64,000 nucleotides of DNA, taken from contig OU452198.1 in assembly GCA_911728435.2 (NCBI GenBank), positions 43,181,902 to 43,245,901 on the forward strand. The letters run 5' to 3'. This document shows positions 53,501 through 56,249 of the stretch, piece by piece. The stretch is from Apoderus coryli (taxonomy: Eukaryota > Arthropoda > Insecta > Coleoptera > Attelabidae). Each line of letters opens with the position of its first letter. The first letter of the stretch is position 1. Made by a program: the position numbers and the translations under genes. The notes below the pieces were generated by a model. That model had not been told where the DNA came from. It saw only the letters and a list, made by a program, of their open reading frames with translations, and searched no databases.

Positions 53501-55516
53501 ACTACAACAGCAAATGTTCAAAGAGACCACTGTTAACTTCACTTTATTTACGCGCTTAATCACTGAACTTCGGATACGTGCAAGAACATTACTGCGGATT
53601 TGATTCGCTGCCCCTCAATTTCTAGACGTAATCACAAATCTCGTTTCATAGAGAATAGTCTTCATGTAGATCCAAAATTATTAATATTTTACATACATAG
53701 AAACTTCTCGCTCATCACTCATCACAATAATAATATATAGGCCTACAACCTATACCGTAAATTGTTGTGAAAACGATAATCAATGCCTCAAATTGATTCT
53801 TAAAGGCAGGCAGTTCACTTTCATCACAAAATTTAAACAAACAAATAATCATAGATAAGTGTTTACAAACAAATAAAAAATACAGTTAATAATCTTACGG
53901 TATAAACCTGCATTAGAATCTGATAAATATTTTGGGAATTTGTTTTTGCAAAGCAGCAATTTTATTATTAACAAAATCTTTACTGCTAATAGCAAAAAAT
54001 AACAACAACCAACTTGTGCCAAATGTAAAAGTTACATTGACATACAAAAGATATTTGACAGTTCACAATTTCCTGAAAACTAAAACAAGTCGAATTCACG
54101 CCATGACCGATTATAACCGGTTTAACTTTTTGCATTCACGCGACCCCGGTTATTGGCGGGTCCACTATGATGACGTCACGAAAAAGACCTTCATGACATG
54201 TGTATGTTAGCTGTGACATTATATTTTCTTTGCGGTTTCAGGTTTCACAAGAGGCCGAAACCGTCAGAAACAGTCGGGATTCTGCGCAAACCAATGATGT
54301 GACATGATCACCTACGGCTCATCTCACTTGAATTTGTCCCATTTTGTAAACATCTTTTCCAACTCGAGGTAGTACGTGTCTGGATAATGTATTCACAAAC
54401 ACAATTGTTAACACCACCACATTCAAACCTTTTAATTTACATCATCAGAGCGTGAACTTTACATTGCATTCTGCGCCTATCGATCTTCAGAGCGATGTTC
54501 GCGTGAAGTTCCTTGGGGTTCATCTTGATCCTAAATTAACCTGGGAGAATCATGTTCGAGAGCTTGGGTGCTCGCTGTCCAGGGTCATATATCTCATCAG
54601 AAGGCTTGCGCAGAGTGTTTCAATCGCCAGTCTGCTGACGGTATATCACGGTTATTTTGTTTCCCGTATGGTATTTTGAACTGGGGACATAGTTCCCATG
54701 CAATGAAAATCTTTAAGCTACAGAGGAGATGTTTACGTACAATGTTGGGGCTCGGTTGGCGTGACTGCTGTAAAAAATATTTTGTTGAACACGGACTACT
54801 TACTTTGCCTTCCTTGTACATCTTAAACTGTCTTGGCTACGCGAAATCGAAATGACATATTGCCTGATTGAGGACTAGGAAAGGTTCTGACTATTATTGT
54901 GTTAAATTTTATAATAAGCTGCCGTCTCACATAAAGAACCTTGGTGAAGTCCAGTTTAACAAAAGTATTAAATCATTTTTGATATCTCAAGCTTTTTATA
55001 CATTTGAGGACTATTTCAGAAGCGATATTGTAAGATTTTTCTAGATTTTAGTTTGTTTTATGTTGTTGCTATTTTAGTTTGTTTGTAAGCCTTTCTTTGT
55101 TGCTGTAACTTTGATTGATTAATTTTTGTTCTTTTTTGACGTACTATACTTGTTTTGTAACAAGATGGTGAATAAATATATATCATATCATCGAATAAAA
55201 TTTTTTTTCAGTTTTTCATGCTTCTCTGAGTACATGGTTAAAATTTTTGTACTGAGTGATAGTTCATCCTGTATTTTATTAATGGGATAGAATTATAGGA
55301 AACCACTGCATTTTTTTTTCACATTTCCCTTTACTAAACTTTATAAACTACACACTGATAGAAGAAGGAAGAGACAAAATTCTAGCAACTGTAAGTAACG
55401 ACACCCAATTTAAAACAATAACTTACCCTATCAGTTATGCGTTCCTCAGGTCTGCCACGTTTCAACGATTTAGCCCTAATGAGTTTCCTACCGCCTCCAT
55501 CATGAAACTCATCCAT
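3408..55516 (-). CDS. Wdr62: WDR62/MAPKBP1-like WD40 scaffold gene, 21 exons, 3' end off window
   Basis: Spliced gene read by hand on the minus strand: exons at 55427-55516, 32598-32686, 22056-22171, 21097-21230, 20825-21037, 20578-20760, 18141-18301, 17945-18080, 17668-17859, 17431-17611, 17202-17365, 14074-14208, 9101-9298, 8872-9047, 8646-8813, 8200-8387, 7643-7746, 4171-4317, 3890-4060, 3675-3825 and 3408-3568. All introns are GT-AG, and phases agree throughout (3258 nt, 1086 codons, no stop). Residues about 31-770 carry WD40 repeats ([38 protein letters not shown]). Residues 779-1086 are a charged, Ser-rich tail with the conserved [13 protein letters not shown] and [10 protein letters not shown] blocks. 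The family scaffolds JNK signalling and acts at spindle poles. Missing is the C-terminal region beyond exon 21, presumably left of the window. Orthology rests on remembered family blocks; WDR62 and MAPKBP1 are one gene in insects as far as I know. Confidence 0.93.
3675..3825 (-). CDS. Wdr62: Wdr62 exon 20
   Basis: Residues 983-1033: [30 protein letters not shown]. Family-like Ser-rich tail. Ends with one base before GTAAGT; reading through would reach non-homologous sequence. Confidence 0.85.
3890..4060 (-). CDS. Wdr62: Wdr62 exon 19
   Basis: Residues 926-982: [16 protein letters not shown], then [16 protein letters not shown] and an acidic end ESDDDEDD. The YYP..S.SDFTV..D..ELRKSQ pattern is a conserved tail block. 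Donor GTGAGT. Confidence 0.9.
4171..4317 (-). CDS. Wdr62: Wdr62 exon 18
   Basis: Residues 877-925: [30 protein letters not shown]. The DDS.IG.TEST.HD block is conserved. Acceptor ATACAG, donor GTGAGT, phase 0 at both ends. Confidence 0.88.
4495..5045 (+). pseudogene. LINE reverse transcriptase fragment (RTE-like)
   Basis: Plus-strand pieces [16 protein letters not shown] (RT catalytic box, about 4537-4584) and [20 protein letters not shown], then [15 protein letters not shown] (about 4707-4830) match the palm and C-terminus of RTE-type LINEs. The part between is deleted. It lies antisense in Wdr62 intron 17. Confidence 0.7.
5195..7190 (-). mobile_element. Jockey/CR1-like LINE, RT pseudogene in intron 17
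   Basis: Same strand as Wdr62. Pieces run 6972 to 6781, 6738 to 6403 ([35 protein letters not shown]), 6319 to 5645 (palm and thumb) and 5637 to 5410. The catalytic box reads LFADA, so the second Asp is lost. At least two frameshifts. The 3' end is an A/T-rich (AAAT)n tail near 5195-5210. Related to the LINEs at 540 and 15035. Confidence 0.85.
7394..7468. repeat. 75-nt inverted repeat (hairpin) in intron 17
   Basis: Perfect 15-bp arms (ATGTTTTACGTAGAA at 7414-7428 and its complement at 7437-7451) around an 8-base GC-rich loop. Imperfect pairing extends outward to GTGCAAAAA/TTTTTGCAC, giving roughly 33 bp of stem. It lies 175 bp downstream of the exon 17 donor in the transcribed strand. A short MITE is the plain alternative to a small-RNA hairpin. 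Confidence 0.75.
7643..7746 (-). CDS. Wdr62: Wdr62 exon 17
   Basis: Residues 842-876: a short Ser/Asp-rich exon ([15 protein letters not shown], then [12 protein letters not shown]). The SSLDSG and EVKRET pieces recur in the family as remembered. Donor GTAAAA. A missed micro-exon in the 3.3-kb intron that follows cannot be excluded. Confidence 0.85.
8200..8387 (-). CDS. Wdr62: Wdr62 exon 16
   Basis: Residues 779-842: [18 protein letters not shown], then [15 protein letters not shown]. The SIGQLP.WAKKQ and PKGRWAQR motifs mark the start of the non-propeller tail. Ends on the first base of an Asp codon. Confidence 0.95.
8646..8813 (-). CDS. Wdr62: Wdr62 exon 15
   Basis: Residues 723-779: [20 protein letters not shown], the last WD blade, followed by an acidic linker ([15 protein letters not shown]). 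Ends after AG of an Arg codon at GTAATA. Confidence 0.94.
8872..9047 (-). CDS. Wdr62: Wdr62 exon 14
   Basis: Residues 665-723: [45 protein letters not shown] plus GG. The donor reads GTCAGT, a less common GT site, but the phase fits exon 15 exactly (GG|C, Gly-Cys-Ile-Phe-Val-Trp). Confidence 0.93.
9101..9298 (-). CDS. Wdr62: Wdr62 exon 13
   Basis: Residues 599-664: [40 protein letters not shown], then [12 protein letters not shown]. The [11 protein letters not shown] and ACQDRN blocks are typical. Donor GTAACA; the 53-bp intron 13 is the shortest in the gene. Confidence 0.95.
9563..9628 (+). repeat. 22-bp tandem repeat, three copies
   Basis: TGGTAGCTCGCGAAGAGAAT plus TC repeated at 9563, 9585 and 9607, the last copy with one change. 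It sits just inside the left hAT-like end, before the 174-bp array. Confidence 0.85.
9701..13702. repeat. 174-bp satellite array, 23 monomers, in Wdr62 intron 12
   Basis: The anchor CTTAGGTCTTGATTAGG recurs at 9701, 9875, 10049, 10223, 10397, 10571, 10745 and onward to 13529, always exactly 174 bp apart, with small base changes (e.g. CTTGGG). 4002 bp equals 23 periods without a net indel. A broken 24th unit continues to about 13860. Edge monomers (1-5, 22-24) are more diverged than the centre. As 174 is 58 codons, long shadow ORFs appear on both strands; they are not genes. Confidence 0.97.
10571..13354. repeat. Higher-order repeat: six-monomer unit of 1044 bp
   Basis: Monomers can be typed by shared variants. 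A has CACCAAAAAGTTG; B has TTTTCCAAATAATGG and AAGTTCTATTTG; C has AATGCGGTCG and CAAACCACATTCTTCGG; D has AAAGCACCAAAAAATTGAAAAC. From 10571 the order is A-B-C-D-B-C, repeated from 11615, and A-B-C-D again from 12659. This is a true higher-order structure rather than random drift. Confidence 0.88.
14074..14208 (-). CDS. Wdr62: Wdr62 exon 12
   Basis: Residues 554-598: [20 protein letters not shown], then [19 protein letters not shown]. The LDDHS.SITAVKF block is diagnostic for the family. The satellite array lies in the intron directly downstream. Confidence 0.95.
14500..15030. pseudogene. Mariner/Tc1 transposase fragments, mosaic
   Basis: Plus-strand [20 protein letters not shown] (about 14600-14660) resembles the N-terminal second helix-turn-helix region of mariner transposases. 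Directly after it, minus-strand sequence reads [18 protein letters not shown] (about 14698-14750), the same family as the fragment at 35840-36274. Two unrelated or inverted pieces abut; neither is functional. Confidence 0.6.
15035..16960 (-). mobile_element. CR1/Jockey-like LINE, RT pseudogene in intron 11
   Basis: RT in three pieces: 16829-16218 ([47 protein letters not shown]), 16139-15756 ([21 protein letters not shown]) and 15823-15287 (thumb and C-terminus, [15 protein letters not shown]). The first two share a frame, split by a stop near 16217; a frameshift lies near 15800. The FADD catalytic box is intact. 3' end with (AAAT)n tail near 15040. Confidence 0.87.
16970..17055. repeat. Cluster of AAATTTCCCAC motifs
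   Basis: AAATTTCCC or its complement occurs five times in about 80 bp, just downstream of the exon 11 donor. Some copies face each other (TTTCCCACCAATATGGGAAA). It may be the end of a small mobile element. Confidence 0.6.
17202..17365 (-). CDS. Wdr62: Wdr62 exon 11
   Basis: Residues 499-553: [48 protein letters not shown]. Two WD blades. Donor GTAAGT opens the 3-kb intron 11, which holds a CR1/Jockey-like LINE. Confidence 0.95.
17431..17611 (-). CDS. Wdr62: Wdr62 exon 10
   Basis: Residues 439-499: [19 protein letters not shown], a polar linker, then [20 protein letters not shown]. Ends with the first base of a Gly codon at GTAAAG. Confidence 0.94.
17668..17859 (-). CDS. Wdr62: Wdr62 exon 9
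   Basis: Residues 375-438, 64 codons: [39 protein letters not shown]. The SACIWGVE block and SSDDTIRVW are strongly conserved in the family. Donor GTAAGC. Confidence 0.95.
17945..18080 (-). CDS. Wdr62: Wdr62 exon 8
   Basis: Residues 329-374: a [20 protein letters not shown] blade, then [15 protein letters not shown]. The first base completes the Gln codon of exon 7; the 60-bp intron 7 is minimal. Confidence 0.94.
18141..18301 (-). CDS. Wdr62: Wdr62 exon 7
   Basis: Residues 276-329: [20 protein letters not shown], then [19 protein letters not shown] and [11 protein letters not shown]. Ends after two bases of a Gln codon at a GTAAGT donor. Intron 6 before it is 2.3 kb and full of LINE remains. 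Confidence 0.95.
18350..18710 (+). pseudogene. LINE RT fragment (palm and thumb) in intron 6
   Basis: [20 protein letters not shown], then GVFFADD (about 18450) and [19 protein letters not shown] (about 18600), in different frames with stops. Short degenerate RT remnant, antisense to Wdr62. Confidence 0.7.
18790..19150 (+). pseudogene. LINE RNase H tail fragment
   Basis: Reads (with frame changes) GNEEANTL, then [16 protein letters not shown] and [15 protein letters not shown], like the region after the RNase H domain in I/R1-type LINEs. It abuts the next LINE piece at 19186. Confidence 0.55.
19186..20485 (+). mobile_element. I/R1-type LINE 3' half with RNase H, pseudogene
   Basis: ORF 19186-20001 covers the RT C-terminus ([29 protein letters not shown]) and RNase H ([28 protein letters not shown]). 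After a frameshift near 19990 the last RNase H block [20 protein letters not shown] follows, then the C-terminal piece at 20263-20484. All four RNase H acidic blocks are readable. Antisense in Wdr62 intron 6, ending about 95 bp before exon 6. Confidence 0.85.
20578..20760 (-). CDS. Wdr62: Wdr62 exon 6
   Basis: Residues 215-275: [20 protein letters not shown], then [20 protein letters not shown] and LLDKWVELR. The VPLMGRS..LGE..NN and VACG blocks are hallmarks of WDR62/MAPKBP1. Reading on past the GTAAGT donor gives non-homologous sequence. Confidence 0.95.
20825..21037 (-). CDS. Wdr62: Wdr62 exon 5
   Basis: Residues 144-214, 71 codons in phase 0 at both ends. WD signatures are VNVWDWRNN and [12 protein letters not shown]. 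Donor GTAAGT; the following intron is 64 bp. Confidence 0.95.
21097..21230 (-). CDS. Wdr62: Wdr62 exon 4
   Basis: Residues 99-143. Contains [15 protein letters not shown], then a Pro/Gln-rich stretch, then HKHGIICV. The donor GTAAAA joins a 59-bp intron; the frame continues directly into [13 protein letters not shown] of exon 5. Confidence 0.92.
21430..21500. repeat. (TAA)n run and LINE-like 3' end, intron 3
   Basis: TAATAATAATAATAATAAC followed by TTTATTGTTCTGTAAG. This resembles the complement of the 3' end of the LINE at 540-3030 (TTGAACAATAAAGCATTATT), so it is probably a very short minus-strand LINE remnant. Confidence 0.55.
21647..21945. repeat. 300-bp TE end, copy 1
   Basis: Begins AGGGTATTTGAAAAAA and carries GGCAACCCCCATTTTATA, AAAGGATGTCTATCAC and GGCCATGATGGCTTTAGATA. 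The same sequence is present in inverse orientation at 62937-63231. Probably the end of a DNA transposon. Confidence 0.85.
22056..22171 (-). CDS. Wdr62: Wdr62 exon 3
   Basis: Residues 60-99: [18 protein letters not shown], then [18 protein letters not shown], the start of the first propeller. Acceptor TTTCAG; donor GTACAT, a weaker site. The split Gly codon completes exon 2. Confidence 0.92.
22240..22500. repeat. Fragment of the foldback/TIR family, intron 2
   Basis: TGCCTGAGGACGATTTTTTT, then GAACCAGTTTTGTCCTAAAA, matches parts of the foldback element at 30151-32144. GTGGCGTAGAATTGGGAAG matches the element ends near 29490, 35240 and 36830. A short chimeric remnant. Confidence 0.6.
23115..23376 (+). 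repeat. Repeat X copy 1, split by the hAT element
   Basis: AAAATTAAGAGGATTTCATG through GGATACACAA, continued after the hAT at 26763-26850 (CAGTAGACACATG, GGCCGAACAAACTC). It matches copy 2 at 27026-27386 almost base for base. It contains a 57-codon ORF (23132-23305, [14 protein letters not shown]..., ending SLLL) that I do not recognise; the same ORF is in copy 2. Confidence 0.9.
23377..26754 (+). mobile_element. hAT transposon, apparently complete
   Basis: 3378 bp bounded by the 8-bp duplication ATACACAA (23369-23376 and 26755-26762). Ends are TAGTGGTGGGCGA and the complement of CAGTGATGTGCAA. The empty site is known from repeat X copy 2 (GGATACACAACAG). Subterminal regions are rich in GTATC/GATAC (e.g. 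TATCTACTCGATACTT at both ends). It carries one uninterrupted transposase gene. It lies in Wdr62 intron 2, antisense to the gene. Confidence 0.93.
24624..26501 (+). CDS. hAT transposase with BED zinc finger
   Basis: 625 codons starting [13 protein letters not shown]; the ATG at 24624 is the first in-frame methionine. N-terminal BED finger: Cys23, Cys26, His43, His48 (CDIC...LQKHLKAKH). The RNase H-like core has Asp200 in TSDTWTSRS and Asp266 in VITDNARN, then the conserved [14 protein letters not shown]. The C-terminal hATC dimerisation region reads [26 protein letters not shown] and [12 protein letters not shown]. Length and domains fit a full ZBED-type hAT transposase with no stop or shift. 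Intact enzyme plus intact ends suggests recent arrival; activity is not shown. Confidence 0.92.
   Translation: MSDRKKSKVWLHFTVISSEKAKCDICKSVFSYKGGATSNLQKHLKAKHITTLHEDIDSKHPQSQSTRMTMDVPVAGPSRDPAEDDSNTNITLMQSRNAEKVPSRKFTQTKVTAFPVRPASVSRTKMLNGMVLNMILQDLQPFSVVEDSGFKALIAALDPSYQLPSRTTFSRDLLNKKYDDVVLNVKSLLNEAEFITLTSDTWTSRSVENYMAVTAHYVNSEWIQKSLLLGCFHFQESHTAENIRNMLLQILKDWDIANKIEAVITDNARNISAAIKLTGWPNLPCLAHTLNLVVQDSLILLQPLQKKVKKIVEHFHRSTTAAEKLKEMQTQMIGKTLKLINDVITRWNSTYFMFSRILEVQLPLEAAIGILHNPVEALTAVEWSVLKQYCVLLKPFEEVTRELSADKNVCVSKIIPLIESLKQFLSSLQVDDETASSLKDNLIQGLKTRFHRIEYNVILAKATYLDPRFKKKGFSDENAIIQVRELLIAEMSKLIKKNNEALEVDRTSVSETKNKVAEDSIWKSFDAKITKNASTVAASIIESKQYAEEQNIQRQDDPLKWWKTREAVYPNLAKLAQKYLGVTATSVPSERVFSKAGQVVSERRSRLTPKNVEKVVFLNGNSHLF
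27026..27386 (+). repeat. Repeat X copy 2
   Basis: The uninterrupted version of the repeat at 23115, showing the hAT empty site at GGATACACAACAG (about 27269). Contains the same 57-codon ORF (27043-27216). Only about 175 bp separate it from the tail of copy 1, so the pair looks like a tandem duplication. Confidence 0.9.
27061..27695. repeat. Large palindrome, 309-bp arms, 17-base spacer
   Basis: 27061-27369 is inverted at 27387-27695 around TGTATAGGTAAAACCAG. Arms have equal length and look identical by eye (e.g. GGCCGAACAAACTCAA/TTGAGTTTGTTCGGCC at the centre). The right arm is an inverted third copy of repeat X. In the Wdr62 primary transcript it would fold into a long hairpin. Confidence 0.93.
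27763..28262. mobile_element. 500-bp non-autonomous TIR element
   Basis: Ends ATGTAACGTAACGTTTCCGC and the exact complement (GCGGAAACGTTACGTTACAT); looser matching extends about 12 bp outside. No ORF. Superfamily not assigned; no clear target duplication found. Confidence 0.75.
28263..29480. other. Intron sequence, nothing assigned
   Basis: AT-rich intron 2 sequence. A short open stretch near 28683-28760 ([20 protein letters not shown], then EVEEEK) has coding-like composition, but no start, homology or clear splice context, so it is not called. Confidence 0.4.
29480..29745. repeat. TIR element end (CAGGGTGTTTCATAATAT family)
   Basis: From GTGGCGTAGAAATTGGGGAG to ATATTATGAAACACCCTG. The outer 30 bp match the ends at 33334 and 36998, and the inner 200 bp match 36820-36998 in the same orientation. 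It is the right end of an element whose left end is not obvious here. Confidence 0.7.
30151..32144. mobile_element. 2-kb foldback element, arms about 460-530 bp
   Basis: Left end CAAGGTTTTTCTAAAAAAGG (preceded by TA) and right end CTTTTTAGAAACACCTTG (followed by TA). Arms 30151-30610 and 31610-32144 are inverted copies: GAGCGAATTGGGGACGTCTA, CTGCCTGAGGACGATTTTTT, TGGACCAGTTTTGTCCTAAA. The right arm has about 90 bp missing from the left. The 1-kb centre has no ORF I can name. TA target duplication fits Tc1/mariner-type integration. Confidence 0.75.
32481..32515. repeat. (TA)n microsatellite
   Basis: About 16 TA units with one interruption, 80 bp downstream of the exon 2 donor in intron 2. Confidence 0.9.
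32598..32686 (-). CDS. Wdr62: Wdr62 exon 2
   Basis: Encodes residues 31-60, starting [17 protein letters not shown] and ending VAYPAG, the well-conserved N-terminal block of the family. Acceptor TTGCAG, donor GTAAGT, ends after two bases of a Gly codon. It stands alone between a 10.4-kb and a 22.7-kb intron. Confidence 0.92.
33547..34641 (+). pseudogene. Crypton-like tyrosine recombinase, two frameshifts
   Basis: ORF 33547-34038 ([18 protein letters not shown]) is a SAM-like N-terminal domain. A frameshift in the T-run at about 34020 leads to [11 protein letters not shown] with the first catalytic Arg. The frame stays open to about 34420, where a second shift gives [12 protein letters not shown] (HxxR box), LIKITGHSS (second His) and SIKPYL (nucleophile Tyr region). 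The order R...HxxR...H...Y is that of the DUF3504/Crypton recombinases. A C-terminal piece of a second copy is at 42215-42420. Confidence 0.8.
34745..34803. repeat. 59-bp palindrome after the recombinase
   Basis: GTGCGTAATAATATTTCCTA ... GTAATATTATTACGCAC, arms of about 27 bp with two or three mismatches around CTAG. It lies about 100 bp past the recombinase stop codon. Confidence 0.85.
34913..35070. repeat. Structured inverted repeat, copy 1
   Basis: Outer arms CCTCGGGCC...AATACTC and GTATTATCAAGACCCTAGGG, inner arms ATTTTGTCATAGAGAAT and its exact complement, around a GC-richer core (CAAGCGAGTTGCTCAAGG). The same structure follows the second recombinase piece at 42476-42644, so it probably belongs to the element's 3' end. 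Confidence 0.8.
35454..35800. mobile_element. MITE with GAAGTGAATACTTC ends
   Basis: TIRs GAAGTGAATACTTCTTT (35486) and AAAGAAGTTTTCACTTC (ending 35794). Homology to the inverted copy at 40938-42093 also covers the preceding 30 bp (GCAGCACAGTACACGTGATA). Includes a short GA/CT-rich run. No ORF. Confidence 0.7.
35840..36280 (-). pseudogene. Mariner/Tc1 transposase fragment
   Basis: Minus strand [40 protein letters not shown], then [11 protein letters not shown] with the second catalytic Asp (36023-36270). The third-Asp end near 35900-36020 is degraded. It is interrupted upstream at 36281 by an LTR-like insertion; its sequence resumes at 36796 (TGCAATTTCATGTGGA). Same family as the piece at 14698. 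Confidence 0.8.
36281..36789 (-). mobile_element. Solo LTR-like insertion
   Basis: 509 bp starting TGGTAATT and ending CGCCACA (TG...CA), flanked by GCCTTT (36275-36280) and GCCTTA (36790-36795), a 5-6 bp duplication of the mariner target GCCTTC seen at 14727. The minus strand has AATAAA (about 36345) near its 3' end, as in an LTR. No internal retroviral genes. Confidence 0.6.
37004..40930. other. Intron 1 sequence with small TIR remnants
   Basis: Mostly AT-rich and unassigned. CAGGGTGA-type ends occur at 38019 and 38127 (plus sense) and at 38329 and 38632 (inverted), consistent with one or two nested TA-flanked MITEs. GGTTTAAATCAACTGATTT near 40735 resembles a common MITE end. No gene recognised; the 78-codon ORF at 40334-40570 is low-complexity. 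Confidence 0.45.
40938..42093. mobile_element. Inverted copy of the 35454 MITE, split by insertions
   Basis: 40938-41110 (GAAGTGAATACTTCTTTGGC, AGATATTTGTGGTGTATGCT) and 41900-42093 (GCATGCATAGGCACAGCTAC, AGTACACGTGATA in complement) are the two halves of the 35454-35800 MITE, reversed. Between them lie about 790 bp that include the hAT MITE at 41197. Confidence 0.8.
41197..41777. mobile_element. 581-bp non-autonomous hAT rich in GTATCGATAC
   Basis: Flanked by an exact 8-bp duplication ATTCTGAC (41189-41196, 41778-41785). Ends TAGGGATAC and the complement of TAGTAAAGTATCG. Both subterminal regions are packed with GTATCGATAC and close variants (at least eight). No ORF. Termini and GTATC-rich flanks recall the autonomous hAT at 23377, which might have moved it. 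Confidence 0.85.
42111..42420 (+). pseudogene. Foldback end joined to Crypton-like 3' piece
   Basis: 42111-42205 matches the ends of the 30151 foldback element (ACAAGGTGTTTCTAAAAAAG, GAGGACGATTTTTTTG). From 42215 the sequence switches to the recombinase C-terminus ([25 protein letters not shown]), with a longer tail ending in TAG at about 42420. It is followed by the structured repeat. Confidence 0.75.
42476..42644. repeat. Structured inverted repeat, copy 2
   Basis: Second copy of 34913-35070 with the same outer and inner arms (ATTTTGTCATAGAGAAT / complement). The core has an expanded GC-rich hairpin (AGCCCTCGGCC, GGCCTTGGGCT). Confidence 0.85.
42690..43545 (+). mobile_element. RTE-type LINE 3' end, pseudogene
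   Basis: Starts at the catalytic box [14 protein letters not shown], then [15 protein letters not shown] and FKYLGATIT. After a break near 42975 the frame resumes ([43 protein letters not shown]) to the stop near 43518. Tail is (AGTA)n. 5' truncated inside the RT, FADD intact. Confidence 0.87.
43546..44430. other. Intron 1 sequence, nothing assigned
   Basis: AT-rich sequence without recognisable genes. The 61-codon ORF at 43573 is open by chance as far as I can see. Confidence 0.4.
44440..45230 (+). mobile_element. Jockey-like LINE C-terminal pseudogene
   Basis: [16 protein letters not shown], then ORF 44613-45215 with [36 protein letters not shown] and [18 protein letters not shown]. It has the thumb and post-RT region only. 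A short internal deletion lies between LKIRR and CDALVL; a frameshift lies near 44580. Confidence 0.82.
45830..47480 (-). mobile_element. Jockey-like LINE 5' piece: ORF1 end and endonuclease
   Basis: 47470-47340 reads like an ORF1 C-terminus ([17 protein letters not shown]). ORF 47332-46136 is an APE endonuclease ([53 protein letters not shown]) with all main catalytic blocks. A shift near 46136 leads into the EN-RT linker ([20 protein letters not shown]) down to about 45830. The RT domain and 3' end are absent, which is unusual because LINE copies normally lose the 5' end. Confidence 0.82.
48130..49400 (-). mobile_element. LINE RT 3' half, copy A
   Basis: 49395-49174: [31 protein letters not shown] (intact box). 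49167-48796: [40 protein letters not shown]. 48779-48513: C-terminus. About 250 bp at 48343-48597 replace sequence present in copy B. The 3' end carries a (TATC)n tail near 48110. 5' truncated in the RT palm; one stop splits the first two pieces. Confidence 0.87.
49395..49559 (+). pseudogene. Transposase C-terminal fragment (mariner/Tc1-like)
   Basis: [20 protein letters not shown], then HFESFVK, resembles the conserved last helix of a common mariner/Tc1-like family. Fifty-odd codons only, abutting the 5' truncation of LINE copy A. Confidence 0.5.
49560..53080. other. Intron 1 sequence, nothing assigned
   Basis: 3.5 kb of very AT-rich DNA with no ORF above about 60 codons and no repeat shared with the rest of the window that I could see. 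A TIR-like CACCCTGTATATTTTA occurs near 53030. Confidence 0.4.
53090..53290 (-). pseudogene. Mariner/Tc1 transposase C-terminal fragment
   Basis: Minus strand [20 protein letters not shown], then [20 protein letters not shown]. The Asp in SCDLIP and the following CDFF box match the third catalytic region of this family. Upstream sequence to about 53620 may hold more degraded pieces. Confidence 0.75.
54447..55195 (+). mobile_element. LINE RT 3' end, copy B
   Basis: Near-identical, opposite-strand partner of copy [41 protein letters not shown] 7-bp loss next to TCCCGTATG shifts the frame into a stop. Further on it keeps the stretch that copy A has replaced (CCGTCTCACATAAAGAACCT). Ends with AATAAATATATATC about 235 bp before Wdr62 exon 1. 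Confidence 0.87.
55427..55516 (-). CDS. Wdr62: Wdr62 exon 1 (start codon)
   Basis: Thirty codons starting [12 protein letters not shown], basic after residue 10, ending in phase 0 at a GTAAGT donor. The ATG is followed by G (context attATGG). The upstream bases give no earlier in-frame ATG that I could link. The start is inferred from the phase match to exon 2, 22.7 kb away. Confidence 0.75.
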
Positions 55517-56249
55517 AATATTACTCCAAATAAAACTTACACACAATTTACATAAGCACAATAATTATTATTAATAAAATTAAAATATCACAGCTGCGTT
55601 ATCATATTATTAGATTTTTAAAATGAACAAACACTAAACACCATAAAATCGAAGACTGAATCTACGAGTAGTTCTGCCACATTGGAGAACTGCTGCATTA
55701 CTTTACGTGACTGTATAGACGTTTTTGTTTTTGGCCGCTATCTGTAACAGAATTAAAATAATACGAATTCATTAAGTATTGCCTACTTGGTATTACAAAT
55801 AAAATTATTTCTAATAAATTATCTATGATCAGCGTACAATAATATTATTTATTATCTTGATAGAAGTTAACGTACAATTTAAAAATATACATGTATGCGT
55901 ATATTCAGTGGCGTGCAAAAAAACATGGCTTATAGCCTGCGTCACTGATGGATTTTTTAATATAATTAAATACTTTCTAGAATCAGTTTTTTATTTATCC
56001 TAGTTCTTTTTTGGATAGCGGTTAATGGTTTTTTTTTTCTGTATTATTGGCATTTTGTCATGGAATTGACATCCAGCCAGCCTATGATCGAGTTTAACAC
56101 TGGTACACACTGGTAGCACGTACTTCTCAACTGTAATTGCGGGTAAACTACATTCCCATTGTAATGGAAATTTGTCTGCCCATTGTACTGTGAGGACGAA
56201 TAATCCCAGAAGTATGTTTTTTGGTCCAGTGTCAGCGGAGGACGTTGCA

